Below, one piece after another: positions 39,781-49,312 of a DNA stretch of 64,000 bases. A model generated the notes under the pieces. The model worked only from the letters and a program-made list of their open reading frames with translations, was not told where the DNA came from and searched no databases. The position numbers and the translations under genes are program-made. The DNA is taken from assembly GCA_902782305.1 (NCBI GenBank), contig CACZMV010000020.1:51163-115162 (forward strand), read 5' to 3'. Within the stretch, counting starts at the first letter, position 1. Each line of letters starts with the position of its first letter. Origin of the DNA: an uncultured Prevotellaceae bacterium (GTDB lineage Bacteria; Bacteroidota; Bacteroidia; Bacteroidales; Bacteroidaceae).

Positions 39781-42075
39781 ATGAATCTTTCGGAACTGAA
39801 GACAGGCGATAAAGCCTATATAGTAAAGGTAAAAGGACATGGTGGTTTCCGCAAGCGTATTGTGGAAATGGGCTTCATCAAGGGACAACGTGTAGATGTC
39901 TTGCAGAGTGCTCCGTTGCAGGACCCTGTAAAATATCGGGTGATGGGATACGAAGTAAGTCTGAGACGTCAGGAGGCCGAGAAGATTGAGGTGACTGACA
40001 ACGAGCGTGAAGTTGCAGAAATCAGTGAGCCTCAGAATGTAGCCACCACGGCCCATTATGCTACACATTCTGCTCGTCATACCATTAATGTGGCTTTAGT
40101 GGGTAACCCTAATTGTGGCAAGACTTCTCTCTTTAATTTCGCATCAGGTTCCCATGAACGTGTGGGTAACTATAGCGGTGTCACGGTAGATGCCAAAGAG
40201 GGCTATGCGGACTTTGAGGGCTATCACTTGAAACTCATTGACTTGCCTGGCACCTATTCGCTGTCGGCTTATTCTCCAGAGGAGTTGTATGTTAGAAAGC
40301 AGTTGCTGGAAGATACTCCGGATGTCATTATCAACGTCCTTGATTCTTCGAATATCGAACGTAACCTGTATCTGACTACTCAGCTGATGGATATGCACCT
40401 CAGAGTGGTGTGTGCGCTGAATATGTTTGACGAGACGGAGCGCCGAGGTGACCACTTGTCCATTGATACGCTGAGTTCATTGTTGGGTATGCCGATGGTG
40501 CCCACGTCGTTTAAGACGGGTAGGGGATTGCCGGAATTGCTGCGTGAGGTGATTCATATCTTTGAGAGTCAGGAGGGACACGACAACTACTATCGTCATA
40601 TCCATATCAATCATGGACATGAGATAGAGGATGGTATTGCCAATATACAGACGTTCCTGAAAGGCAATGACTTGCTTCGTCTGCGCTATAGTACCCGATG
40701 GCTGGCATTGAAACTGCTTGAGAAGGACCAAAAGGCAGAAGAGGTTATAGCATCGCTTCCTGAGAGTAAACAGATATTGGCTGCTCGTGACATGGCCATA
40801 CATCGTGTGAAAGAGGAGACAGGCAACGACTCGGAGACGGCTATCATGGATGCAAAATACGGTTTTATCCGTGGTGCCTTGCATGAGGCGGGCTATGTTG
40901 TTGGCGCAAAGGAAGATACCTATAAAACTACCCATAAGCTTGATGCACTGATTACCAATCGTTGGGTTGGTTTCCCCATCTTCTTCTTCATCCTTTATCT
41001 GATGTTTGAGGTAACGTTTACCTTAGGACAATACCCGATGGATTGGATTGAAATGGGGGTTGAACGCTTGGGAGAATTGATTGGCGATACGATGTCTGAA
41101 GGTCCGTTGAAAGCAATGCTTATCGACGGAGTTATTGGAGGTGTTGGTTCTGTTATCGTATTCCTGCCACAGATTCTGATACTCTATACTTTTATCTCTT
41201 TTATGGAGGATTCAGGCTATATGGCGCGAGCAGCATTCATCATGGATAAACTGATGCATGGAATGGGACTGCACGGCAAGTCGTTCATCCCCTTGATAAT
41301 GGGCTTTGGTTGCAATGTGCCTGCAGTGATGGCAACGCGAACCATTGAGAGTAGACGTTCGAGATTGATTACGATGTTGGTTCTGCCCATGATGTCGTGT
41401 TCGGCACGACTACCTATTTATATTATGATAACAGGTGCCTTTTTCAGTGTTCGTTATCAGAGCCTGGTAATGATTTCGCTCTATGTCGTTGGCATTGTGC
41501 TATCCGTTATCATTGCCCGTGTGCTCAGCACGTGGGTTATCAAGGGTGAGGATACTCCGTTTGTAATGGAGTTGCCACCTTATCGTTTCCCCACAGCAAA
41601 GGCTATTTTCCGTCATACTTGGGAGAAGGGTAAACAGTATCTGAAGAAGATGGGTGGTGTCATCCTTGTTGCCAGTATCATCGTGTGGGCATTGGGCTAT
41701 TTTGGAACGATGGGTGTAGCACCTTCGTTGGAAGAGAGCTTTATCGGATTGTTGGGTAAGAGCATAGAACCGTTGTTTACACCGCAAGGTTTTGATTGGC
41801 GTTTGGATGTCAGCCTGATAGCAGGAGTGGGAGCCAAGGAAATCGTAGCCTCAACTATTGGCGTGCTTTATACGGATGATTTTAATTTCACTCCGTTAAC
41901 GGCTTATGCCTTCCTGTTGTTCGTTCTCATCTATTTCCCATGTATCGCCACTGTTGTTGCTATTAAGAATGAGAGCGGATCTTGGCGCTGGGCTTTCTTT
42001 GCCGCCTGCTATACCACGCTGTTGGCTTGGGTGGTGAGTGCTCTGGTTTATCAGATTGGAAATCTCCTTCTCTGA
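39781..42075 (+). CDS. feoB: Fused ferrous iron transporter FeoA-FeoB
   Basis: 764 residues. Residues 1-75 form an SH3-like FeoA domain (MNLSELKTGDKAYIVKVKGH). The FeoB G domain follows (about 100-260) with GNPNCGKTSLFNF (G1), VTVDAKEG (switch), DLPGTYSL (G3) and NMFD as G4. The membrane part contains two Gate/Nucleoside-recognition regions with GFGCNVPAVMATRT and VGAKEIVASTIGVLY. It imports Fe2+ across the inner membrane, driven or gated by GTP. FeoA-FeoB fusion is usual in Bacteroidales. It has its own promoter. Confidence 0.96.
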   Translation: MNLSELKTGDKAYIVKVKGHGGFRKRIVEMGFIKGQRVDVLQSAPLQDPVKYRVMGYEVSLRRQEAEKIEVTDNEREVAEISEPQNVATTAHYATHSARHTINVALVGNPNCGKTSLFNFASGSHERVGNYSGVTVDAKEGYADFEGYHLKLIDLPGTYSLSAYSPEELYVRKQLLEDTPDVIINVLDSSNIERNLYLTTQLMDMHLRVVCALNMFDETERRGDHLSIDTLSSLLGMPMVPTSFKTGRGLPELLREVIHIFESQEGHDNYYRHIHINHGHEIEDGIANIQTFLKGNDLLRLRYSTRWLALKLLEKDQKAEEVIASLPESKQILAARDMAIHRVKEETGNDSETAIMDAKYGFIRGALHEAGYVVGAKEDTYKTTHKLDALITNRWVGFPIFFFILYLMFEVTFTLGQYPMDWIEMGVERLGELIGDTMSEGPLKAMLIDGVIGGVGSVIVFLPQILILYTFISFMEDSGYMARAAFIMDKLMHGMGLHGKSFIPLIMGFGCNVPAVMATRTIESRRSRLITMLVLPMMSCSARLPIYIMITGAFFSVRYQSLVMISLYVVGIVLSVIIARVLSTWVIKGEDTPFVMELPPYRFPTAKAIFRHTWEKGKQYLKKMGGVILVASIIVWALGYFGTMGVAPSLEESFIGLLGKSIEPLFTPQGFDWRLDVSLIAGVGAKEIVASTIGVLYTDDFNFTPLTAYAFLLFVLIYFPCIATVVAIKNESGSWRWAFFAACYTTLLAWVVSALVYQIGNLLL

Positions 42076-42100
42076 CGTCTTCCCTCTGACCTCTTACTTC

Positions 42101-42571
42101 TCATTCATGGTGATAGGGCTCGCCTTTAATGATGGTGCAGGCACGATAAATCTGCTCTGTAAAGGTGAGGCGTATCATCTGATGAGAGAATGTCATCTTG
42201 GAGAGTGACACTTGTTCGTTAGCTCGCTGATATACATCTTTAGAGAAACCATACGGACCTCCGATGATGAAGATAAGGCGACGAGCGGTATTACGTTTTT
42301 GTTCTAACCAGCGGGCAAACTCGATGCTGCGATATTCCTTTCCGTGTTCATCAAGAAGAACAACGGTATCGGAAGGCTGTAATTGCTTTAGGATCAGTTC
42401 TCCCTCGGCTTGTTTCTGCTGTTCTTCCGAAAGGTTCTTGGTGTTCTTCAGTTCCTGTATGGTGACTACTTCAAACGGCATATAATGATTAATACGCTCG
42501 ACATAATCGTTGATGCCGGCGATGAAATGCTTGTTGACGGTCTTGCCAACCTGTAAAAGTATTGTTTTCAA
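42101..42571 (-). CDS. rlmH: 23S rRNA (pseudouridine-1915-N3)-methyltransferase, TTG start
   Basis: 156 residues if translation starts at the TTG at 42571, giving M-KTILLQVGKTVNKHF, exactly the RlmH N-terminus and length. There is no ATG in the frame until about residue 30. An earlier TTG at 42601 overlaps the upstream gene and adds unrelated sequence. The SPOUT knot is visible as LLDEHGKEYRS, FIIGGPYGF and LSKMTFSHQMIRL. It methylates helix 69 of 23S rRNA. The start is ten bases after the DUF4491 gene's stop. Confidence 0.93.
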   Translation of the reverse strand: MKTILLQVGKTVNKHFIAGINDYVERINHYMPFEVVTIQELKNTKNLSEEQQKQAEGELILKQLQPSDTVVLLDEHGKEYRSIEFARWLEQKRNTARRLIFIIGGPYGFSKDVYQRANEQVSLSKMTFSHQMIRLTFTEQIYRACTIIKGEPYHHE

Positions 42572-42581
42572 TATTGATAGT

Positions 42582-42881
42582 TTATTTTTCGTAATCAGCA
42601 AGTCGCTTGGGATTCTTGGGAAACCATCCTTTCAAAACGCGTTTGCGCTGAGCAAAGAGTTCACCAATGCCCCATAGTGCTGAGGCTCCGAAGACACCAA
42701 CGACAGCGGAAACGATAGCATTCTCAATGAATAAGGCTGCGATGATGCATGTCAAGCCAATGACCAGGTAGATCCACCAAGGACGTGTGCCCCAGTAGTA
42801 TTCAGTCTTGATGACGATGGGATGCCAGATACCGATGGTCAGGAAGGTACAGACAGCAATGATAATACCTGTGAAATACAT
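42582..42881 (-). CDS. DUF4491 family membrane protein
   Basis: 99 residues with three hydrophobic segments (about 3-20, 34-50 and 54-75) and a basic C-terminus ending PKNPKRLADYEK. It matches the DUF4491 family of small Bacteroidales inner-membrane proteins by its GIWHPIVIKTEYYWG and SALWGIGELFAQ segments. Function unknown. It is three bases downstream of the DUF5687 gene and ten bases before rlmH, in one transcript. Confidence 0.85.
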   Translation of the reverse strand: MYFTGIIIAVCTFLTIGIWHPIVIKTEYYWGTRPWWIYLVIGLTCIIAALFIENAIVSAVVGVFGASALWGIGELFAQRKRVLKGWFPKNPKRLADYEK

Positions 42882-42884
42882 AAT

Positions 42885-44378
42885 CTATCGGGTTGAATGG
42901 AATCCTTCCAAGTTCTGATAACGACGCTTCATCATGCGCTGATAGATGTTACGCATCCAATAAGGCTCAGTGGCAGTAAAGAAGATGCCAATGATAATCA
43001 GTACCCAGTAGGCTGTTGTAGAATCAAAGGCGGCTTCGATGGTAAAGACAACAATAACGGGAGCAAACATGGCTATCATAGAGAGGATGCCTTGCCATTT
43101 GTTTTCCATCTGATTCTTGCCTGTAATCTTATCATTAAGGGGTAGGGTGTCCTTGTTGAAAATAGCCAATTGGAAGAGCATGCAATATACAGGACCTGTG
43201 GCTGTCAACAGGTAAGCCAGGATCATCAGGATAGAGAACTGCCCCATGATAACGGGTGGCAGTTGCAAGAGTACTGGTAACAGCAGGATAGCACAATAAT
43301 AATAGTACTTGGCTGTCAGCAATTTCAAGATGTTCTCCTCATGAACCATCAACATGTCGATATAATTGCCCTCTGGACACATCACCTTGGTAAGGTTTGT
43401 GGCTCCAAAGAAGATGAAGGCATAGAGGCAAAGGAAGTTGCGGGCAAAATCACCTTGATAGATACTGCCAAAGGCGATGGTTAGTGAGAAGAAGGTGATG
43501 AAACATAAACCCTGGATAAAACGAGAACGAATGGCCTTGTTGCGCATGGTGCTCTTGATTTCCAGTTTCAGGTATTCGCCAATTTGTCCGAAACGATTCA
43601 GGGCTTTGAACTCAGAAACATGTTTAAGCTTTGTATTCTCTTTCTTAGATACCTCGTCATAGATGAGTTGCATCTGCAGTCTTCTGTTGATGCAGAATAG
43701 GATAGTAAAGAGTGTTGCAAATAGGACGAAGATAAGCCATAGGCCACCATACGATTGTACAAAGTCAATGAGACCATCTGTGAAAACATCAATCGTGTCA
43801 TCGTCCAGAAAGATGAAAGGACCGATTAATGCACCATAGAATACGATAGGTAAAGCCCACCATAAGATATTATGATTGACCAAGGTGCGAACAAGTAGAT
43901 ACCACTGGCTATTGACAACAATCATCAGATGGAGCAGGAAAAGCATTCCAATAGCTGCCCAACCTGACAGTCCTCCACACCATACGACAAAGACGTAAGG
44001 CAGGAAGGTGACCATCCAAAGGAGATTGCCCAAGTCGAGAACCTGTGAGACAAGGAAGCATTCAACAGCGGTAAACTTGCTGATAGGTGTGAGCAGATAG
44101 GGCTTGACAAGCATCAGAGGCGTCTGCTGCGTGGCAAAACGACCAGAGAAGTCGAAGATGAGGAAGAAAGGCATGATATAAAATATCATTTCGGGCACAT
44201 CTTCCTTTGCCGCCAACCATCCGAAGAAAGTGCCAAGGGCAAGAAATTCGATCGCTACGATACTTATCACTATATATCCGATGAGCTTGCCATACTGGTT
44301 GGCTTCAAACATCGGATGACGTTTTTCGCTCAATTTGGTGTTCTTCCTAAGCAGGAAGAATAGTTGAATCTTATTCAT
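42885..44378 (-). CDS. DUF5687 family multi-pass membrane protein
   Basis: 497 residues with about ten to twelve hydrophobic segments spread over the length, and cytoplasmic loops rich in Lys and Arg (for example VSKKENTKLKHVSEFKAL near 238-255). It fits DUF5687, Bacteroidota proteins thought to be permease parts of ABC exporters. No ATP-binding partner is adjacent here, so the transport role is inference. Its start overlaps the last base of the LolA-like gene, indicating coupling within the ftsK operon. Confidence 0.8.
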   Translation of the reverse strand: MNKIQLFFLLRKNTKLSEKRHPMFEANQYGKLIGYIVISIVAIEFLALGTFFGWLAAKEDVPEMIFYIMPFFLIFDFSGRFATQQTPLMLVKPYLLTPISKFTAVECFLVSQVLDLGNLLWMVTFLPYVFVVWCGGLSGWAAIGMLFLLHLMIVVNSQWYLLVRTLVNHNILWWALPIVFYGALIGPFIFLDDDTIDVFTDGLIDFVQSYGGLWLIFVLFATLFTILFCINRRLQMQLIYDEVSKKENTKLKHVSEFKALNRFGQIGEYLKLEIKSTMRNKAIRSRFIQGLCFITFFSLTIAFGSIYQGDFARNFLCLYAFIFFGATNLTKVMCPEGNYIDMLMVHEENILKLLTAKYYYYCAILLLPVLLQLPPVIMGQFSILMILAYLLTATGPVYCMLFQLAIFNKDTLPLNDKITGKNQMENKWQGILSMIAMFAPVIVVFTIEAAFDSTTAYWVLIIIGIFFTATEPYWMRNIYQRMMKRRYQNLEGFHSTR

Positions 44379-44971
44379 TATCTGAGGTCTATGATTTCTG
44401 CTGAAGGAAAGTCCTTGGAGTTGAATCGGAAGGTTCCATCAGCAATGTTTGTCTTCTTGAAATTCTTGATATCTATTGTTGTCCACCCTTTTTGCTGCTT
44501 CATGCGAATCTGAGAAGGAGTGTACGATTTCTGATTGATGATGATATACATCTCGTTGATACCTTTCTTGTCTGTAGCTTTCAGATGTACCTCAAAATTC
44601 GCACCTTTCTTCGTCATCGTATAAGTATATCCTTTCTTATACATGTAGATGAAGTTATAGGGATTAATGGCAGCAAGCTCTGCTTCAGTAGGATTCGATA
44701 CGTTAACCTCATCGTTATCCTTCATATAGGTCCACTGGGTTTTTCCGTCAAACCAGATAGTGGCTTGTGGCGTAGATGCATGAAACTTCTTGCCCTTAAT
44801 GGCAATGGTTCCGCTGGCATTCATGTTGTTACCCTTGATGGTAAAAGAGGCAGAGGCACCTGCTTTGTTGGATACCGTTGCCGCGGTCTTGTCAAGCACT
44901 TGCTTGGCTGTCTGTCCGTATGATACTACAGCGAAGAGTAGCATCAACAAAATCATCTTTATCCTCTCCAT
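44378..44971 (-). CDS. LolA-like outer-membrane lipoprotein carrier protein
   Basis: 197 residues. Signal peptide MERIKMILLMLLFAVVSYGQ with cleavage near Gly19-Gln20. The mature part has the LolA-type half-barrel pattern (ASFTIKGNNMNASGTIAIKGKKF, then ATIWFDGKTQWTYM and NEVNVSNPTEAEL). It should carry lipoproteins across the periplasm. It overlaps the 3' end of ftsK by 13 bases, an arrangement common in Bacteroidales, and is followed by the DUF5687 gene. Confidence 0.87.
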   Translation of the reverse strand: MERIKMILLMLLFAVVSYGQTAKQVLDKTAATVSNKAGASASFTIKGNNMNASGTIAIKGKKFHASTPQATIWFDGKTQWTYMKDNDEVNVSNPTEAELAAINPYNFIYMYKKGYTYTMTKKGANFEVHLKATDKKGINEMYIIINQKSYTPSQIRMKQQKGWTTIDIKNFKKTNIADGTFRFNSKDFPSAEIIDLR

Positions 44972-47415
44972 TGTAATAATAGATTTTCAAGACTGTTTTC
45001 ATCCATGATTAATACTTCGCGTGGCTTTGAACCGTGAGCTGCCCCTACAATTCCTGCCTTTTCTAACTGGTCCATCAATCGACCAGCGCGGTTATATCCA
45101 ATAGCAAACTTACGTTGAATCAAACTTGTGCTTCCACTCTGTTCGCGGACAATCAGACGAGCTGCATCTTCGAACATCGGGTCAAGATGTTGCATATCCA
45201 CATCGCGACTCTCGCCACCTTCACCCTCGTCAATGTCAGGCTCAGGCAATTCAAAGGCTGAAATATATCCTTGTTGCTGGGCAATGAACTGGTTGATACG
45301 CTCAACCTCAGGAGTGTCAACAAAGGCGCATTGAACACGAACGGGTTCACCACCATTCAGATAAAGCATATCACCACGACCAATCAACTGCTGAGCACCT
45401 GGACGGTCAAGGATGGTACGCGAGTCAATCATGGCACCTACGCGGAAGGCGATACGGCTTGGGAAGTTTGCCTTAATGGTACCAGTGATGATATTTGTGG
45501 TAGGACGCTGGGTAGCAATAATCATGTGAATACCTACGGCACGTGCCAACTGAGCAATACGTGCGATAGGCAACTCTACTTCCTTGCCCGCTGTCATAAT
45601 CAAATCACCGAACTCATCGATAACCACCACGATATAAGGCATAAAGCGATGACCATGTTCTGGATTCAACTGACGATCAATGAATTTCTTGTTATACTCC
45701 TTGATGTTACGAGCTTGCGCAACTTTCAGCAAGTCGTAACGGGTGTCCATCTCCTTACACAACGAGTTCAATGTACGGATAACCTTTGTAACATCAGTGA
45801 TGATAGGCTCTTCACCTTCATCGGGCACTTTTGCAAGGAAATGCTTTTCGATGGAAGAATATACGCTGAACTCAACTTTCTTCGGGTCTACCAACACAAT
45901 TTTCAGTTCTGCAGGATGCTTCTTATATAATAAAGAGGTGATGATAGCGTTCAGTCCAACAGACTTACCTTGACCAGTGGCACCAGCAACCAGCAAGTGG
46001 GGAGCTTTTGCCAAGTCGAACATGAATACCTCGTTGGTAATCGTCTTACCAATGGCACAAGGCAGTTCCATCGTTGACTCCTGGAATTTCTTCGAATTCA
46101 GGATGCTTTCCATCGATACGGTGCTTGGCTTCGCATTAGGAACCTCAATACCAATGGTTCCTTTACCAGGTATAGGAGCGATGATACGAATTCCGAGTGC
46201 AGAAAGACTCAATGCTATATCATCTTCCAGGTTACGTATTCTTGAAATACGAACACCGGGAGCAGGAGTTATCTCGTATAGAGTGATGGTTGGACCTACT
46301 GTTGCCTTGATACTGCTGATTTCAACTCCGAAGTTGCGCAACACATCCACGATACGGTTTTTGTTGGCAGTCTGTTCCGCCATATCGATATAAGGCTTAC
46401 CATCGTCCTCATATTTCTTCAACAAATCAAGGGTGGGATAGTGGTAGTTCTCCAAATCGCGCTTGGGGTCGTAAGGCGTACTGATATCACCATAGTTGCC
46501 AACGAGATTGTTGCCTTTGGCTGCTTCTTCCTCAGAAACTTCTTCAATCTCCATGTCAATGTCGTTGTCACTCTCATTGCTGTTGATGTTGTAATTATTT
46601 GGAGTGACAACAGTTTCGATAACCTCTTCTTCATGTTCTGGAGTACTTATGTCATCGAACTCAACGACCTGTTCTTGTGGATCATCAAACACATCTGGAT
46701 CTTCCAATGTGTTTAAGACATCTGGTTTCTCATCTTCGGAATCTCCTTTTCCAATATGTATTTCCATTGGAATCTTCTTCAGATATCGCAAAGGGTTGAA
46801 CATTTTGCGGAGAATGATGACTGTCTCCATACTCAGATAGGTAAGGAAAGCAATGGCGCACAGAGCAAGCACTGCCACCAGTCCAGGAACACCTATCAAT
46901 CCTTCTATCTGCTGACTGACTGCTAATCCGTGATCACCACCAGGATTGTAGCAGGCATCCTCGAAGAAAGGCACTAGGAACTTGGCCATCGTGATAGAAG
47001 ACCAAATCATGACAAGCGTCAGACACATAAACCATTTCAGCAGTTTAACCTGATAGGCTCGCATGAGTCTGACAGATACCAGCAGTATAAATACTGGGAT
47101 TAGGAATGCAGCCAAACCGAAACAACGCTTGATGAAGAACCACGCAGCATAAGCTCCAAGAGAACCACAGGCGTTCTGGAATTCTTGATTCTGATTCAGA
47201 ATCTCACCAGCACGTGGCACTTCTATCATACTTTGGTCTGCTTCACCTGTTACCAAAAACGAAGCGAAGGCCCATGTTAAGTAGCCTGCAATGAATAGTA
47301 GACAAAAACCAAGCACAAAATTAATGCGCTCGTTATGGAAGATGTTATCTATGCCGATGGCTTGTTGAAAGCTTGTTGACTTCTCCGAAACCTTAGTTGT
47401 TTTCTTTTTTGCCAT
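44959..47415 (-). CDS. ftsK: DNA translocase FtsK/SpoIIIE
   Basis: 818 residues. Four membrane helices in the first 200 residues anchor it at the septum. An acidic, Asn-rich linker occupies about 225-310. The motor has Walker A GATGQGKS at 478-485 and Walker B VVVIDEFGDL. The C-terminal gamma domain (about 750-818; IQRKFAIGYNRAGRLMDQLEKAGIVG) reads KOPS-type DNA polarity. It pumps chromosome ends at division and activates Xer recombination. Promoter at 47437-47444; the lolA-like, DUF5687, DUF4491 and rlmH genes follow on the same strand. Confidence 0.96.
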   Translation of the reverse strand: MAKKKTTKVSEKSTSFQQAIGIDNIFHNERINFVLGFCLLFIAGYLTWAFASFLVTGEADQSMIEVPRAGEILNQNQEFQNACGSLGAYAAWFFIKRCFGLAAFLIPVFILLVSVRLMRAYQVKLLKWFMCLTLVMIWSSITMAKFLVPFFEDACYNPGGDHGLAVSQQIEGLIGVPGLVAVLALCAIAFLTYLSMETVIILRKMFNPLRYLKKIPMEIHIGKGDSEDEKPDVLNTLEDPDVFDDPQEQVVEFDDISTPEHEEEVIETVVTPNNYNINSNESDNDIDMEIEEVSEEEAAKGNNLVGNYGDISTPYDPKRDLENYHYPTLDLLKKYEDDGKPYIDMAEQTANKNRIVDVLRNFGVEISSIKATVGPTITLYEITPAPGVRISRIRNLEDDIALSLSALGIRIIAPIPGKGTIGIEVPNAKPSTVSMESILNSKKFQESTMELPCAIGKTITNEVFMFDLAKAPHLLVAGATGQGKSVGLNAIITSLLYKKHPAELKIVLVDPKKVEFSVYSSIEKHFLAKVPDEGEEPIITDVTKVIRTLNSLCKEMDTRYDLLKVAQARNIKEYNKKFIDRQLNPEHGHRFMPYIVVVIDEFGDLIMTAGKEVELPIARIAQLARAVGIHMIIATQRPTTNIITGTIKANFPSRIAFRVGAMIDSRTILDRPGAQQLIGRGDMLYLNGGEPVRVQCAFVDTPEVERINQFIAQQQGYISAFELPEPDIDEGEGGESRDVDMQHLDPMFEDAARLIVREQSGSTSLIQRKFAIGYNRAGRLMDQLEKAGIVGAAHGSKPREVLIMDENSLENLLLQWRG

Positions 47416-47436
47416 ATTTTCTTTTTAAATAATGTG

Positions 47437-47444
47437 CAAAATTA
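47437..47444 (-). promoter_or_regulatory. -7 box (TAATTTTG) of ftsK
   Basis: Minus-strand TAATTTTG lies 21 bases before the ATG at 47415. Confidence 0.55.
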
Positions 47445-47498
47445 CAAATAAAAACTTAGATTTCATCATAAATCTGCCGTTTTTTGTTTTTTTTGCAT

Positions 47499-47506
47499 TA
47501 CCTTTG
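47499..47506 (+). promoter_or_regulatory. -7 box (TACCTTTG), eight bases from the start codon
   Basis: TACCTTTG ends eight bases before the ATG at 47515, so the transcript would be leaderless or have a leader of one or two bases. Confidence 0.55.
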
Positions 47507-47514
47507 TCGCCCAA

Positions 47515-48159
47515 ATGAAGAAAACCATTTATCATAAATACGACAAACAAAGGATAGCCGACTTGCCCAGAGTCTTGTTTGAGGGGCGAATCGTAGTGAT
47601 ATTGACAGAGTCTGAGGCCCAGAAAGCTGTTGATTATCTCTTGTCGCAACCTATTTTGGGCGTAGATACGGAAACAAGACCCTCATTCAAGAAAGGACGT
47701 GCCAATAAAGTTGCTTTGTTGCAGGTGGCCAGCCATGAAGTTTGTTTCCTGTTTCGCTTGAACCAGTTAGGTATCTCACCAGCTGTTAAACGACTTTTAG
47801 AAGACAAGAAAGTGCCTAAGATTGGACTTTCGTGGCACGATGACTTGAATATGCTTCATAAATCAGGTGATTTTGAAACGGGCTATTTTATTGATTTGCA
47901 GAATCATGTTCGTGAGATAGGTGTAGAGGATTTGAGCCTTCAGAAACTCTATGCCAACTTCTTCGGACAGAAGATTTCAAAACGGGAACGGCTGACTAAT
48001 TGGGAAGCTGATATCTTGAACGATAAACAGAAACAATATGCTGCTACGGATGCATGGGCTTGCATTATGCTTTATGAAGAGCTCATGCGGCTTGAGGAAA
48101 CGGGCGATTACGAACTAATTAAAACAGTAGAGGATGTACAAGCAGATTCAGTTGCGTAA
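47515..48159 (+). CDS. RNase D-like 3'-5' exonuclease
   Basis: 214 residues, a single DEDD exonuclease domain without the HRDC domains of full RNase D. Visible are LGVDTETRPSF (Exo I, Asp and Glu), IGLSWHDDLNML (Exo II) and YAATDAWACIMLYEEL (Exo III, DEDDy type). It trims structured RNA or nicked nucleic acid in the cytoplasm. Its last 26 bases overlap the rlmI gene, and its start is nearly leaderless. Confidence 0.88.
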   Translation: MKKTIYHKYDKQRIADLPRVLFEGRIVVILTESEAQKAVDYLLSQPILGVDTETRPSFKKGRANKVALLQVASHEVCFLFRLNQLGISPAVKRLLEDKKVPKIGLSWHDDLNMLHKSGDFETGYFIDLQNHVREIGVEDLSLQKLYANFFGQKISKRERLTNWEADILNDKQKQYAATDAWACIMLYEELMRLEETGDYELIKTVEDVQADSVA

Positions 48160-49312
48160 AGGTAAGGATGAGAGTCTTCGACGTTTTCATCCATGGGTAT
48201 TCTCTGGTGCCATCCAGAGCATGGACGAGGGTATAGAAGAAGGTGAAATCGTGCGTGTGGTTACTAATACTGGCGATTTTATCGCGGTTGGTCATTTCCA
48301 GCAGGGCTCTATTGCTGTGCGTGTCTTGTCTTTCTCTGATGTGCAGATTGATGAAGAATTCTGGCATTCTCGTCTTTCTTCTGCTTTGCAGATGCGCCAA
48401 GCCATTGGTATTGCTGACAATCCAAACAACAATACCTATCGTTTGGTACATGGTGAGGGAGATCATCTTCCAGGTCTGATTATTGATGTGTACGGGCAGA
48501 CGGCTGTCATGCAAGCCCATTCTATCGGTATGCATCTGTGTCGTAAGGAGGTCGCTCAAGTGCTGAACAAGGTGATGGAATCGCGCATTTCACATATTTA
48601 TTATAAGAGTGAGACGACGCTTCCGTTTATGACAGCCGATGATATGAATGGTTTTCTCATTGGTGGCAGTGATGATAATATTGCAACGGAGAATGGTTTG
48701 AAGTTCCGCGTTGATTGGCTGAAGGGTCAGAAAACGGGCTTCTTCGTTGACCAGCGTGAGAATCGTTCGTTACTTGAGAAGTTCTCTAAGGGTAAGCGTG
48801 TGTTGAACATGTTCTGTTATACAGGTGGCTTCTCGTTCTATGCCATGCGTGGTGGCGCAGAGTTGGTTCATAGCGTTGACAGCAGTGGTAAGGCCATCGA
48901 ACTAACGAAACAGAATGTGGAACTGAATTTTCCCAATGACTCTCGTCACGAAGCCTTTTGTGAAGATGCGTTTAAGTATTTGGAGCGTGCTGGCTCTAAC
49001 TATAACCTAATTATTCTTGATCCGCCTGCCTTTGCCAAGCATCGTGGCGCTTTGCATAATGCGCTGAAGGGCTATACCCGTTTGAACCAGAAGGCTTTCG
49101 AGAAAATAGAGAAGGGTGGTATCCTCTTCACATTCTCTTGCTCGCAGGTGGTCACAAAAGACCATTTCCGCAATGCGGTATTCACAGCAGCGGCTCTTGC
49201 CAAGCGTAAGGTGCGCATCCTGCATCAGTTGCATCAGCCTGCCGATCATCCCATCAACATTTATCATCCTGAGGGTGAATACCTGAAGGGCTTGGTGCTC
49301 TATGTGGAGTAA
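48134..49312 (+). CDS. rlmI: Class I SAM-dependent rRNA methyltransferase (RlmI/RlmK type)
   Basis: 392 residues. N-terminal PUA domain (about 1-75; RRFHPWVFSGAI), then a linker and a Rossmann methyltransferase: GFFVDQRENR, VLNMFCYTGGFSFYA and the catalytic LDPPAFAKHRG. It makes 5-methylcytosine in 23S rRNA in the E. coli equivalent; the exact position here is inferred. It overlaps the exonuclease gene by 26 bases and tilS by 11, so the three are likely translated as a unit. Confidence 0.9.
   Translation: MYKQIQLRKGKDESLRRFHPWVFSGAIQSMDEGIEEGEIVRVVTNTGDFIAVGHFQQGSIAVRVLSFSDVQIDEEFWHSRLSSALQMRQAIGIADNPNNNTYRLVHGEGDHLPGLIIDVYGQTAVMQAHSIGMHLCRKEVAQVLNKVMESRISHIYYKSETTLPFMTADDMNGFLIGGSDDNIATENGLKFRVDWLKGQKTGFFVDQRENRSLLEKFSKGKRVLNMFCYTGGFSFYAMRGGAELVHSVDSSGKAIELTKQNVELNFPNDSRHEAFCEDAFKYLERAGSNYNLIILDPPAFAKHRGALHNALKGYTRLNQKAFEKIEKGGILFTFSCSQVVTKDHFRNAVFTAAALAKRKVRILHQLHQPADHPINIYHPEGEYLKGLVLYVE

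Noticed and set aside
45271-45930. 219-codon plus-strand frame
   Set aside because: Shadow of ftsK over its conserved motor domain.
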